Below are positions 14,731-21,920 of a stretch of 26,871 nucleotides of DNA, one piece after another. The number at the start of each line of letters is the position of its first letter. The first letter of the stretch is position 1. This DNA comes from Planctomycetota bacterium (GTDB lineage: Bacteria > Planctomycetota > UBA1135 > UBA2386): the NCBI GenBank assembly GCA_020425885.1, contig JAGQRA010000929.1, forward strand, positions 1-26,871, read 5' to 3'. Under the pieces are notes generated by a model, which saw only the letters and a program-made list of their open reading frames with translations, was not told where the DNA came from and searched no databases. A program made the position numbers and the translations under genes.

Positions 14731-16428
14731 TCAATAGCCGATCCACGACGCGACCACCAGCGCACCGACCGCGACCACGAGCAGCTGCAGCAACAGCGGC
14801 ACGACGAATCGGGCCCAGCGCACGAACGGGATCCGGGCCAGCGCCAGCATGCCCATCAGCAGCGCGTTGGTCGGCACGATCATGTTCATGAAGCCGTCGC
14901 CGGTCTGGTAGGCGAGGACGGCGGTCTGTCGCGAGACGCCGGTGAGGTCGGCGAGCGGCGCCATGATCGGCATCGTGACGTAGGCCTGACCCGAACCCGA
15001 CGGGATGAAGAAGTTGGCCACGCATTGCACGCCGAGCATGCCGGTCGAAGCCCCGAACGAACCGGCACCCTTGATCGCCTCGGCGATGCCGTTGATCACG
15101 GTGTCGATCACCTCGCCATCGTCGAGCACGACCTGGATGGTGCGCGCGACCCCGATCAGGAGCGCCGTCGTCGTCATGTCGGCGGCGCCCTCGCAGAACT
15201 TGTTGGCGACCTGGTTGGGGCTGACTCGCCCGACGACGGCGGCCAAGATGCCGAGGCCGAGGAAGACGGCCATCAGCTCGGTGAAGTACCACTCCCAGCC
15301 CGAGGCCTCGGAGACGCCATAGACGATGACGACGATGGTGGCGACGAACATCGCCATCACGATCACCCTTGCCGGCGTCAGCGCGGTGTCGGCCGGCATC
15401 TCGTAGCCCTTCGAGTAGTCGATGTCGCGCACCAGGCTCAACTCCGGGTCGCGCTTGATCCGGTTGGCGTAGCGCACGATATGCAGCACGCCGACGGCCG
15501 TGGAGACGAGCATGTAGACGACCCGGAACACCCATCCCGAGGCGGGAGGCAGCCCGGCGATGTCCTGCGCGATCATCACCGTGAACGGGTTGATGGCGGC
15601 GCAGCCGTAGCCGACGCCGGCGCCGATGTAGACGATGCCGAGCCCGACCACGGCGTCCATGCGCAGCGCCAGGCACAGCGTCACGAGCAGCGGGATGAAC
15701 GGCATGTACTCCTCGGCCATGCCGATCGTCGACGAGCCGATCGCGAACAGCAGGGTCATGATCGAGATCAGCAGCACGGGCTTGTCGGCGAAGCCGTCGA
15801 TCGCCTTGCCGATCAGGGCGTCGATGGCGCCGGTGGCGCGCAGGATGCCGATCACGCCACCGACGACGAAGACGAAGAAGATGATCTCGGCGCCCTCGGC
15901 GAAACCCTTCGGGATCGCCATCAGGATCTTCCAGATCGCCGACAACGGCTCGTACCAAGGAGTGGCCGCGGCGGCCTCGGCGACGGCGTAGCTGCCCGGC
16001 AGCACGCGAAGGTGGACGTGCTGATCGGCGAGCGCCTTCTTCCAGCTCTCGATCTCGGCCGCGGTCGGCGCCGAGCCGGTCTCGACCCAGCGATTCACCA
16101 GCGCCCCGACCGTGGCCTCGATATGGGTTCCCGGGTGCCAGGCTTCGTCAGCCGCGGGCGCTCCGGCCTCCCATTCCGTGACCGTTCCCGCCGAGACGTG
16201 GAACAGCGCCGCGACCTCGGCCACGCCCAGTCCGCGGGCCGCGCGTGCCGCCGCGAGGCGCTGCCGCAGCGGCGACTGGCCGACGAGCTCGACGAACGGC
16301 GCGCCTTTGTTGGGCATCGGCTCCTTGTCGAACTTCCCCTTGGGCAGGACATAGGTCAGGATCTGCGCCAGGACGACCATGGCGAAGATCAGGACGAGCG
16401 AATGCGGAAAGCGGCTCGGCTTGTTCAC
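14731..16428 (-). CDS. YfcC/DcuC-family membrane transporter with an inserted XRE-like HTH domain
   Basis: 565 residues from GTG 16428, which opens directly on the conserved NKPSRFPHSLVLIF segment. An ATG at 16476 would add 16 residues of doubtful sequence and leave only 14 bp to the divergent gene. TM1 (LVLIFAMVVLAQILTYVLP) and the later membrane segments fit the C4-dicarboxylate/arginine carrier family DcuC (PF03606): AIPKGFAEGAEIIFFVFVVGGVIGILRATGAIDALIGKAI, IGSSTIGMAEEYMPFIPLL, GYGCAAINPFTVMIAQ, FFIPSGSGQAYVTMPIMAPL and IVPTNALLMGMLAL. The odd part is residues about 40-140, between TM1 and the LPGSY strand. Family members normally have a short loop there. Here the loop includes an XRE-type HTH pattern, LRQRLAAARAARGLG-VAEVAALFHVS-AGTVTEWEAG (54-89). 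The frame is open throughout. The substrate is likely an organic acid or amino acid. Confidence 0.85.
   Translation of the reverse strand: MNKPSRFPHSLVLIFAMVVLAQILTYVLPKGKFDKEPMPNKGAPFVELVGQSPLRQRLAAARAARGLGVAEVAALFHVSAGTVTEWEAGAPAADEAWHPGTHIEATVGALVNRWVETGSAPTAAEIESWKKALADQHVHLRVLPGSYAVAEAAAATPWYEPLSAIWKILMAIPKGFAEGAEIIFFVFVVGGVIGILRATGAIDALIGKAIDGFADKPVLLISIMTLLFAIGSSTIGMAEEYMPFIPLLVTLCLALRMDAVVGLGIVYIGAGVGYGCAAINPFTVMIAQDIAGLPPASGWVFRVVYMLVSTAVGVLHIVRYANRIKRDPELSLVRDIDYSKGYEMPADTALTPARVIVMAMFVATIVVIVYGVSEASGWEWYFTELMAVFLGLGILAAVVGRVSPNQVANKFCEGAADMTTTALLIGVARTIQVVLDDGEVIDTVINGIAEAIKGAGSFGASTGMLGVQCVANFFIPSGSGQAYVTMPIMAPLADLTGVSRQTAVLAYQTGDGFMNMIVPTNALLMGMLALARIPFVRWARFVVPLLLQLLVVAVGALVVASWIGY
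16153..16269 (-). other. XRE-like helix-turn-helix insert within the transporter
   Basis: Encodes residues about 54-92 of the transporter protein. The pattern is helix 1 LRQRLAAARAARG, helix 2 VAEVAALFHVS, turn and recognition helix AGTVTEWEAG, which is the order seen in lambda-repressor-like domains (...EVA..lgVs..TV..WE.G). It sits in the first extramembrane loop. If TM1 starts inside, this loop faces outside and could not touch DNA. Confidence 0.6.
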
Positions 16429-16490
16429 CTGCTGATCATCACCGAGGATCGGGCCAGTTGCGAACAGAGCTGACATCGAAGGTGCCCGAC

Positions 16491-16802
16491 ATGACGCCTC
16501 CCTACTACGCCGTCATCTTCACCACCGACCTCGCCGCGGATGCTCCCGGCTACGAGGCCACGGCCGCGCGCATGGTCGAGCTGGCGCGCCAGCAGCCGGG
16601 GTTCCTCGGCATCGAGTCCGCGCGCGACGGACTCGGCATCACGGTCTCGTACTGGCGTGACCTCGACTCGATCGCGGCGTGGCGGGAGCAGGCCGAGCAC
16701 GCCATGGCGCGGCAGGCCGGGCGTGAGCGCTGGTATCGCGGCTACCGGCTGCGGGTGGCGCGCGTCGAGCGGGACACCGCCGCCGGCAGTCTGCAGAACT
16801 GA
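16491..16802 (+). CDS. Antibiotic biosynthesis monooxygenase (ABM)-family protein
   Basis: 103 residues from ATG 16491. The fold is the ferredoxin-like dimeric alpha/beta barrel (ABM/DUF3291-type): YYAVIFTTDLAADAPGYEATAARMVELARQQPGFLGIESARDGLGITVSYWRDLDSIAAWREQAEHAMARQAGRERWYRGYRLRVARVER has the FLG.ESARD..G.TVSYW....I..W and H..A...G...WY..Y.LR.ARVER motifs typical of this family. Members include heme-degrading and quinone-type monooxygenases and many uncharacterised stress proteins. The substrate cannot be told. It is divergent from the transporter and lies 124 bp before the rluB-like operon. The 124-bp gap (16803-16926) shows no other gene. Confidence 0.85.
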   Translation: MTPPYYAVIFTTDLAADAPGYEATAARMVELARQQPGFLGIESARDGLGITVSYWRDLDSIAAWREQAEHAMARQAGRERWYRGYRLRVARVERDTAAGSLQN

Positions 16803-16926
16803 CGTCTCCGCGCTGTTTCGTGGCGCGGCCAGGACCTTCCCGCTAGAACGACGCCGTGCAGCCTGAGGTGTCGACAACGCAGCTCTTCCCGATGATTCCG
16901 CCCCGTCTCGCTGAGAGGGTCCGCGG

Positions 16927-17886
16927 ATGAGTCGACGCCACGAGGATCGCAGACCCAAGGGGTCGGCCCGCGGAGCCGGCGACGGCAACAGGAGCGGCGG
17001 CCCGGGCCCGGCGAGACGTGGTGCCGCCGGCCGCGGTGCGACGCTGCCGGGTCAGGGTCGCAAGCCGCGGCAGAGCCAACGGCGCCAGCAGGGCATCGTC
17101 GTCACGCCGGCGAAGAAGGCGGTCGGCTCGACCAAGGACGGCAAGGTCCGCCTCAATCACTTCCTGGCCCAATGCGGTCTCTGCAGCCGGCGTGCGGCCG
17201 ACGAGCTGATCGCCGCCGGCCGCATCGAGGTCAACGGCGAGCGGGTCATCGAGCTCGGCGTCCGGGTCGATCCGTTGCTGGACGAGGTGCGCTTCGACGG
17301 CAACAGGGTGCGGCCCGAGAAGACGGTCTACGTGCTGTTCAACAAGCCGAAGGGCGTCGTCTGCACCAACGCGCGACACGAGCAGAAGAAGCGCGTCATC
17401 GACTTCCTGCCGACGGTTCGGGGCCGGCTGTTCACGGTCGGCCGACTCGATCTCGACAGCGAGGGTCTGATCCTGCTGACCAACGACGGCGAGTTCGCGC
17501 TCGAGATGACGCATCCGCGCTTCGGTGTGCCCAAGCTCTACAGCGTCGTGTTGCGCGGCCAGGTCTCGCAGGAGGAGCTGAGCCAGGCCCGCGGCGGCGT
17601 GTGGCTGTCGGAGGGGCCGACTGCCGGCATGAACATCCGCGTCGATCGGACGGCGCGCGACCGCACCTATCTCAAGGTCACGTTGCGCGAGGGCAAGAAC
17701 CGCGAGATCCGTCGCGTGTTCGCCAAGCTCGATCATCCCGTCATCTCGTTGAAGCGCATCCGCATCGGCCTGCTGAACCTGCACGGGCTGGCGAGCGGCG
17801 AGTGGCGCTTCCTGCAGGCGCACGAGGTCGACGAGCTGAGACTGCAGGCGCGGGGCGAAGGTCAACCGATGGAGGGTGGGGTTTGA
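16927..17886 (+). CDS. rRNA pseudouridine synthase, RluB/RsuA family
   Basis: 319 residues. ATG 16927 is preceded by GAGAGG at 8-nt spacing. The first 70 residues are a basic, Gly/Arg-rich tail (GNRSGGPGPARRG, KPRQSQRRQQG), likely disordered RNA-binding sequence. An S4 domain follows (VRLNHFLAQCGLCSRRAADELIAAGRIEVNGERV, about 74-108). The catalytic block is VGRLDLDSEGLILLTNDGEF with D175 as the nucleophilic aspartate. KVTLREGKNREIRRVFA is the second family motif (typical ...GKNRQVRRM). The enzyme isomerises a uridine in 16S or 23S rRNA; RluB versus RsuA cannot be decided here. Its stop overlaps the TTG start of the M16 gene (TTGA), so it heads a four-gene unit (16927-21290). Confidence 0.95.
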   Translation: MSRRHEDRRPKGSARGAGDGNRSGGPGPARRGAAGRGATLPGQGRKPRQSQRRQQGIVVTPAKKAVGSTKDGKVRLNHFLAQCGLCSRRAADELIAAGRIEVNGERVIELGVRVDPLLDEVRFDGNRVRPEKTVYVLFNKPKGVVCTNARHEQKKRVIDFLPTVRGRLFTVGRLDLDSEGLILLTNDGEFALEMTHPRFGVPKLYSVVLRGQVSQEELSQARGGVWLSEGPTAGMNIRVDRTARDRTYLKVTLREGKNREIRRVFAKLDHPVISLKRIRIGLLNLHGLASGEWRFLQAHEVDELRLQARGEGQPMEGGV

Positions 17887-19241
17887 GCGAACCGAAGATG
17901 TTGCCGGACGTGAGGGTCGTCGAGCTCGACAACGGCTTTCGCGCCCTACTCGTCGAGCGCGGGCCGTTGCCCGTGGTCGCATCCGTGCTGTGGTACCAGG
18001 TCGGGGCGCGCGACGAACGCACCGGCGAGTCCGGGGTCTCGCACTTCCTCGAACACATGATGTTCAAGGGCACCGATCGCTTCGGCAAAGGCGTGATCGA
18101 CCTGCTGACGAGCAAGATGGGCGGCAGCAACAACGCCTTCACCGACAACGACAGCACGGCCTACTACTTCTCGTTGGCCGCGGACCGCTGGCAGACCGCG
18201 CTCGAGATCGAGGCCAGCCGCATGACCGGTTGCCTGCTCGATCCGCTCGAGTTCGCCAGCGAGAAGAAGGTCGTGCTCGAGGAGCTGGCGATGGGCGAGG
18301 ACGAGCCGTGGCGTCCGCTGTACCAGGCCTGTGAGTCGCTGCTGTTCATGGTGCACCCGTACCATCATCCGGTGATCGGCTATCGCGAGGATCTCGAACG
18401 CATGCCCGTGCAGTGCATGCGCGACTACTACCAGACCCACTACGGCCCCAATCGGGCCTGTCTGACCGTCGTCGGCGCGATCGACGCGGCGCAGACCGAG
18501 GACCGGATCCACGAGCTGTTCGGTGGTCTGCCGAGCGTCGCTCTGCGGGCCGTTCCGTTGCGCGAGCCGGTGTCGGCCGGCGAGCGTCGGGCCGAGATCC
18601 GCACGCCGCACTCGGTGACGCGCCTGTGCATCGGCTTCCCGACCTGTCGCATGGGCGAAGGCGATGACTACGCGCTCGACGTCCTGGCCCATGATCTCGG
18701 CAACAGCAAGAACAGCCGGCTCTACAAGCGGCTCGTGCTCGAGGACGAACTGGTCACCGACGTCAGCGTGATCAACGAGACCAGGCAGGATCCCGGCGCG
18801 CTGTTCATCCTGTGCGAGCTGCGAACGGGCGCCGATCCGGCGCGGGTCGAGGCCGCGATTCGCGAAGAGGTGCAGCAGCAGGCCATGGCGGGTGTGGCCG
18901 GCGCCAACCTGAAGCGGATCAGGACCCAGATCAGCGCCTCGTTCCTGTTCCAGGACGAGTCGGCGCTCGATCAGGCGATGAAGATAGCCCGCTTCGAGGC
19001 CGGTACCCCGCGCGGCTACCGGACCCTCGAGGAGGTGCTGCCGACCTATGCGGCGCTGACCAATGCCGAGCTGCGGCGGGTCGCGGCGCGCTATCTCGAT
19101 TTCGATCATGCGGTCGTCGTCTGGGCGCTGCCGGCGCAGAGCGGGATGGCCGGCAGAGCCAAGGCGAAGTCCAAGCCAAAGCCCAAAGCCAAAGCCAAGG
19201 CCAAGGCCAAGGCGAAGGCGAAGGCGAAGGTGCGGCGATGA
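17883..19241 (+). CDS. M16 zinc protease, catalytic subunit, with Lys/Ala-rich tail
   Basis: 452 residues from TTG 17883, which overlaps the upstream stop and has GGAGGGTGGGG ahead; ATG 17898 is an alternative. It is an M16B-type zinc metalloprotease. The inverted zinc motif HFLEH gives H54, E57 and H58, and the third ligand glutamate is in EKKVVLEELAMGED (E133 or E134). NNAFTDNDSTAYYF is the usual GG..NA.T....T.Y.F block. HPYHHPVIGYREDL and a second M16 half-domain (about 215-425) follow, so this is a two-lobed subunit without a signal peptide. From residue 426 the protein ends in alternating Lys (12 X-K steps), then VRR, a histone-H1-like tail. Downstream by ATGA overlap lies a homologous protein without the zinc motif. 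In Sphingomonas sp. A1 such a catalytic/non-catalytic pair forms an active heterodimer. Confidence 0.93.
   Translation: MSEPKMLPDVRVVELDNGFRALLVERGPLPVVASVLWYQVGARDERTGESGVSHFLEHMMFKGTDRFGKGVIDLLTSKMGGSNNAFTDNDSTAYYFSLAADRWQTALEIEASRMTGCLLDPLEFASEKKVVLEELAMGEDEPWRPLYQACESLLFMVHPYHHPVIGYREDLERMPVQCMRDYYQTHYGPNRACLTVVGAIDAAQTEDRIHELFGGLPSVALRAVPLREPVSAGERRAEIRTPHSVTRLCIGFPTCRMGEGDDYALDVLAHDLGNSKNSRLYKRLVLEDELVTDVSVINETRQDPGALFILCELRTGADPARVEAAIREEVQQQAMAGVAGANLKRIRTQISASFLFQDESALDQAMKIARFEAGTPRGYRTLEEVLPTYAALTNAELRRVAARYLDFDHAVVVWALPAQSGMAGRAKAKSKPKPKAKAKAKAKAKAKAKVRR
19158..19229 (+). repeat. GCN-AAR microrepeat encoding an Ala/Lys tail
   Basis: Twelve codon pairs, mostly GCC-AAG, GCG-AAG and CCA-AAG, at the 3' end of the M16 gene. 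The unit (G-C-S-A-A-G) is prone to slippage and could vary in length between strains. Confidence 0.9.
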
Positions 19242-20488
19242 GCACCGACATCCGGCTCGACATCGGCGAACGGAAGCTGGCGAGCGGCCTCGCGCTGCTC
19301 GCCGTTCGCAATCCGGGCGTGCAGACCTTCGCTGGCGTGGTCACGCTCGAGATCCGGGCCGGCGCCGAACCCGAGGACAAGGCCGGCCTGGCCAACCTGG
19401 TCGGCTCCTGTCTCGACGAGGGCACCGAGAAGTACGAAGACCTCGCGTTGGCCTCGGCGGCCGAGAGCCTCGGCGCCTCGCTCGATGGCAACCATCGCGG
19501 TGGCGTCGTGATGGCGCCGGCGAGCTCGGAGAAGCCGGCGCTGCAGCTGCTGCGCGAGATCGTGACCCGGCCGACGTTCCCGAGCCGGTCGGTGCGTCGG
19601 GTGCAGGGTGAGGTCTTGACCGAGATCCGCGCCGAAGAGGACGACCCGCGCGTCGTCGCGGGGCGTCGGTTCCGCAAGCAGATCTACGGTCGCCACCCGC
19701 TCGGGCGCCCGGCGCAGGGGACCGCGGCATCCGTCGCTGCGCTGGCGCCGAAGGACCTGCGCGCCTTCCATCGCAAGTGGTTCCAACCGGCCGATGGCTA
19801 TGTCGCGGCCTCGGGACCGGATGATCCGGCGGTCACGCTCGATCGTCTGGAGCAGATCTTCAAGGGCTTCCGCGGCAAGGCCGTCGAACAGGTCGCGGTA
19901 CCCGAGGTCGCACTGGCCGCTTCGGCGCACAACACCCACGTGCCGATGGCGCGCGAGCAGGTCCACATCTACCTCGGTCACCTCGGCATCCGGCGCGCGT
20001 GTCCGGACTTCTACGTGCTCTCGGTGATGGACCACATCCTCGGCACCGGACCCGGCTTCACGTCGCGATGCGCGCGGAAGCTGCGCGACGAGCAGGGGCT
20101 CTGTTATGCCGTGAGCGCGGGCATCACCTCGAGCGCCGGCGAGGAACCCGGCATGTTCACGGCCTACATCGGCACCTCCCCGGAGCATCGCCAGCAGGCG
20201 ATCGACGGCTTCCTGGCCGAGATCGAACGCATCCGTTCCGAACCGCCGAGCGAACAGGAGCTCGACGACGTCAAGCAGTACCTGACCGGCAGCTTCGTTT
20301 TCGCCTTCGAACGCAACAACAACCTGGCATCGTACGCGGTGCGAGCCAAGCGCTTCGGTCTCGGCTTCGATTTCCTGCACCGCTATCCCGACATCATCCG
20401 GGCGATCACGGCCGAGCAGGTGCGCGATGCCGCCGAACGCTACCTGCACCCGGATCGCATCGCGGTCATCAGTGCCGGGGCGTCCTGA
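19238..20488 (+). CDS. M16-like subunit lacking the zinc motif
   Basis: 416 residues starting at ATG 19238, overlapping the catalytic subunit stop (ATGA). The sequence is an M16 fold (GLALLAVRNPG, TLEIRAGAEPEDKAGLANLVGSCLDEGTE, SLGASLDGNHRGGVVMAPAS, RRVQGEVLTEIRAEEDDPRVVAGRRFRKQIYGRHPLG). At the HxxEH position it has N-L-V-G-S-C-L-D-E-G, so zinc ligands are missing. In the second half, LRDEQGLCYAVSAG gives R283 and Y290, the R/Y pair known in M16B partner subunits to position the substrate. That fits the role of a non-catalytic partner for the neighbouring subunit. Other C-terminal marks: SFVFAFERNNNLASYAVRAKRFGLG and YLHPDRIAVISAG. The nif3-like gene starts 1 nt after its stop. Confidence 0.9.
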   Translation: MSTDIRLDIGERKLASGLALLAVRNPGVQTFAGVVTLEIRAGAEPEDKAGLANLVGSCLDEGTEKYEDLALASAAESLGASLDGNHRGGVVMAPASSEKPALQLLREIVTRPTFPSRSVRRVQGEVLTEIRAEEDDPRVVAGRRFRKQIYGRHPLGRPAQGTAASVAALAPKDLRAFHRKWFQPADGYVAASGPDDPAVTLDRLEQIFKGFRGKAVEQVAVPEVALAASAHNTHVPMAREQVHIYLGHLGIRRACPDFYVLSVMDHILGTGPGFTSRCARKLRDEQGLCYAVSAGITSSAGEEPGMFTAYIGTSPEHRQQAIDGFLAEIERIRSEPPSEQELDDVKQYLTGSFVFAFERNNNLASYAVRAKRFGLGFDFLHRYPDIIRAITAEQVRDAAERYLHPDRIAVISAGAS

Positions 20489-20489
20489 C

Positions 20490-21290
20490 GTGGCGGTGGC
20501 GGTGCCAACCCTGGAGACGGTGCTCGCCGCGCTGCAGCGGGTCGCGCCGCTCGAGCTGGCCGCCGAATGGGACAACACCGGTCTCTTGATCGAGCCGCGC
20601 GGTCGCCGGCGACGAGTCGGCCGCATCGTCCTCTGCATCGACCTCGCCGAGCGCGTGGCGATCGAAGCCGAGAGAGCGGGCGCCGACCTCGTCGTCGCCT
20701 ACCACCCGACCATCTTCCAGCCGCTGCGTCGGCTCGACATCGGCGACGGCAAGCAGCGCGCGGTGCTGCACGCGGCGCGGGCCGGGTTCGCCGTCTACTC
20801 GCCGCACACCGCGCTCGACGCGGTCGACGGCGGCATCGCCGACTGGTTGGCCGACGGCGTGCTGGCCGGTGACGAGGCCAAGGAACGTCGCCCCTGCGGC
20901 GATGGCGACTACGGTCGCGTCGTCGAGCTGCCGCGTGCCATTCCGCTGTCGCGACTGCTGCAACGCATGAAGCGGGCGCTGCGGCAGAAGCACCTGCAGG
21001 TCGCCCGACCCGACACCGGGCCGTCGTCGGTGCGCCGGGTCGCCGTCGCCGCCGGCGCCGGCGGCAGCATCCTGCGCGGCGAAGCCGCGGACGTGTTCGT
21101 CACCGGCGAGATGTCGCACCACGAGGCGCTCGCCGCCGTCGCGACCGGGACCAGCGTCGTGCTGGCCGGACACAGCAACACCGAGCGCGGCTACCTGCCG
21201 TTGCTGCGGCGAAGGCTGCGGCGCGAACTTGGCGCCGAGGTCGACATCCGGATCGCCAGGAGCGACCGCGATCCGTTTGCGATCGTGTAG
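20490..21290 (+). CDS. NIF3-family protein with eukaryote-type motifs
   Basis: 266 residues from GTG 20490 (GTG GCG GTG GCG GTG), one base after the M16 partner. NIF3/YbgI proteins are dinuclear-metal proteins of uncertain function, often named GTP cyclohydrolase type 2-like. Motifs: LAAEWDNTGLLIEP (24-36), YHPTIFQPLRR (71-81) with H72, SPHTALDAVDGGIADWLA (104-121) with H106 and D110, and AGHSNTERGYL (226-236) with H228 and E232. Most bacterial members have HHP at the first site; here it is YHP. The GHSNTERGYL block also resembles the yeast Nif3/human NIF3L1 form (SNTERG) more than the bacterial GHYxTE form, by memory. All expected metal ligands except the first His are present. It is the last gene of the rluB-M16-M16-nif3 unit and ends 9 bp before the convergent sigma factor gene. 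Confidence 0.88.
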   Translation: MAVAVPTLETVLAALQRVAPLELAAEWDNTGLLIEPRGRRRRVGRIVLCIDLAERVAIEAERAGADLVVAYHPTIFQPLRRLDIGDGKQRAVLHAARAGFAVYSPHTALDAVDGGIADWLADGVLAGDEAKERRPCGDGDYGRVVELPRAIPLSRLLQRMKRALRQKHLQVARPDTGPSSVRRVAVAAGAGGSILRGEAADVFVTGEMSHHEALAAVATGTSVVLAGHSNTERGYLPLLRRRLRRELGAEVDIRIARSDRDPFAIV

Positions 21291-21299
21291 AGCCGGGCC

Positions 21300-21920
21300 C
21301 TACTTCGGCGCGTCGTCGCCGTCGCTGAGCAGCTTCGCCAGGCGCGACAGCCCGCGATAGACGAGGTTGCGAACGGCGCCTTCACTGCGGCCCATCGCCT
21401 CGGCGATCTCGGCGTAGTCGAGCCCGACGATCCGCTGCAGCGAGATCGCCTCGCGGTAGTCGGGCTCGAGCTTGTCGAAGGCCGCCTCGAAGCGGGCCAG
21501 CTGCTCGCGGCCCGAGGCGACGCGGCTCGGCGTGCACAGCGTGCCGTAGAACTGCAGCACGGAGTTGGTGCCGTCGCTGCTGTCGACCACGCGCCGCTGT
21601 GGGACCTCGCGCGCCATGTCGCGCTTCTGGGCGCCATAGAACTCGCGCTTGTTGATCACCTTGTGCAGCGCGTGCTTGCAGAGCCAGTGCCTGAACTGCC
21701 CCTCGCCACGGAATTCGAACTTCGGCAGATCGGCGAGCACCTCGCCGCAGACGGACTGCACGAGGTCGGAGAGCGACTCCTTGAGCCGGACCGCGGCGCC
21801 GGCCTGCAGCCGCAGGTAGGCCTCGAGCTGGGGCAGGCTGCGCACGAGCAGCTCGCCGAGCGCCTCGGCCTCGCCGTGCCTGGCCCGCAGCAGCAGGGAG
21901 TCTGGGTCGTCAGGCGTCAT
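21300..21920 (-). CDS. ECF-type sigma-70 family RNA polymerase sigma factor
   Basis: 206 residues from ATG 21920. Sigma region 2 covers about residues 10-100 (SLLLRARHGEAEALGELL, LKESLSDLVQSVCGEVLADLPKFEFRGEGQFRHWLCKHALHKVINKREFYGAQKR). Region 4 covers about 148-198 (LEPDYREAISLQRIVGLDYAEIAEAMGRSEGAVRNLVYRGLSRLAKLL). The F.F.G.G.FR.WL..... and DLVQ.. wording matches the ECF group that is much expanded in Planctomycetes. The start sits in an ATGA overlap with the upstream AI-2E-type membrane gene (ATG 21920-21918, TGA 21919-21917), so expression is coupled. No anti-sigma gene or conserved cytoplasmic domain for one is seen. The target promoters are unknown. Confidence 0.92.
   Translation of the reverse strand: MTPDDPDSLLLRARHGEAEALGELLVRSLPQLEAYLRLQAGAAVRLKESLSDLVQSVCGEVLADLPKFEFRGEGQFRHWLCKHALHKVINKREFYGAQKRDMAREVPQRRVVDSSDGTNSVLQFYGTLCTPSRVASGREQLARFEAAFDKLEPDYREAISLQRIVGLDYAEIAEAMGRSEGAVRNLVYRGLSRLAKLLSDGDDAPK

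Noticed and set aside
16429..16476. ATG 16476 as the start of the YfcC-type transporter
   Set aside because: It adds MSALFATGPILGDDQQ before the family-like NKPSRFPHS start and would leave only 14 bp to the divergent gene at 16491.
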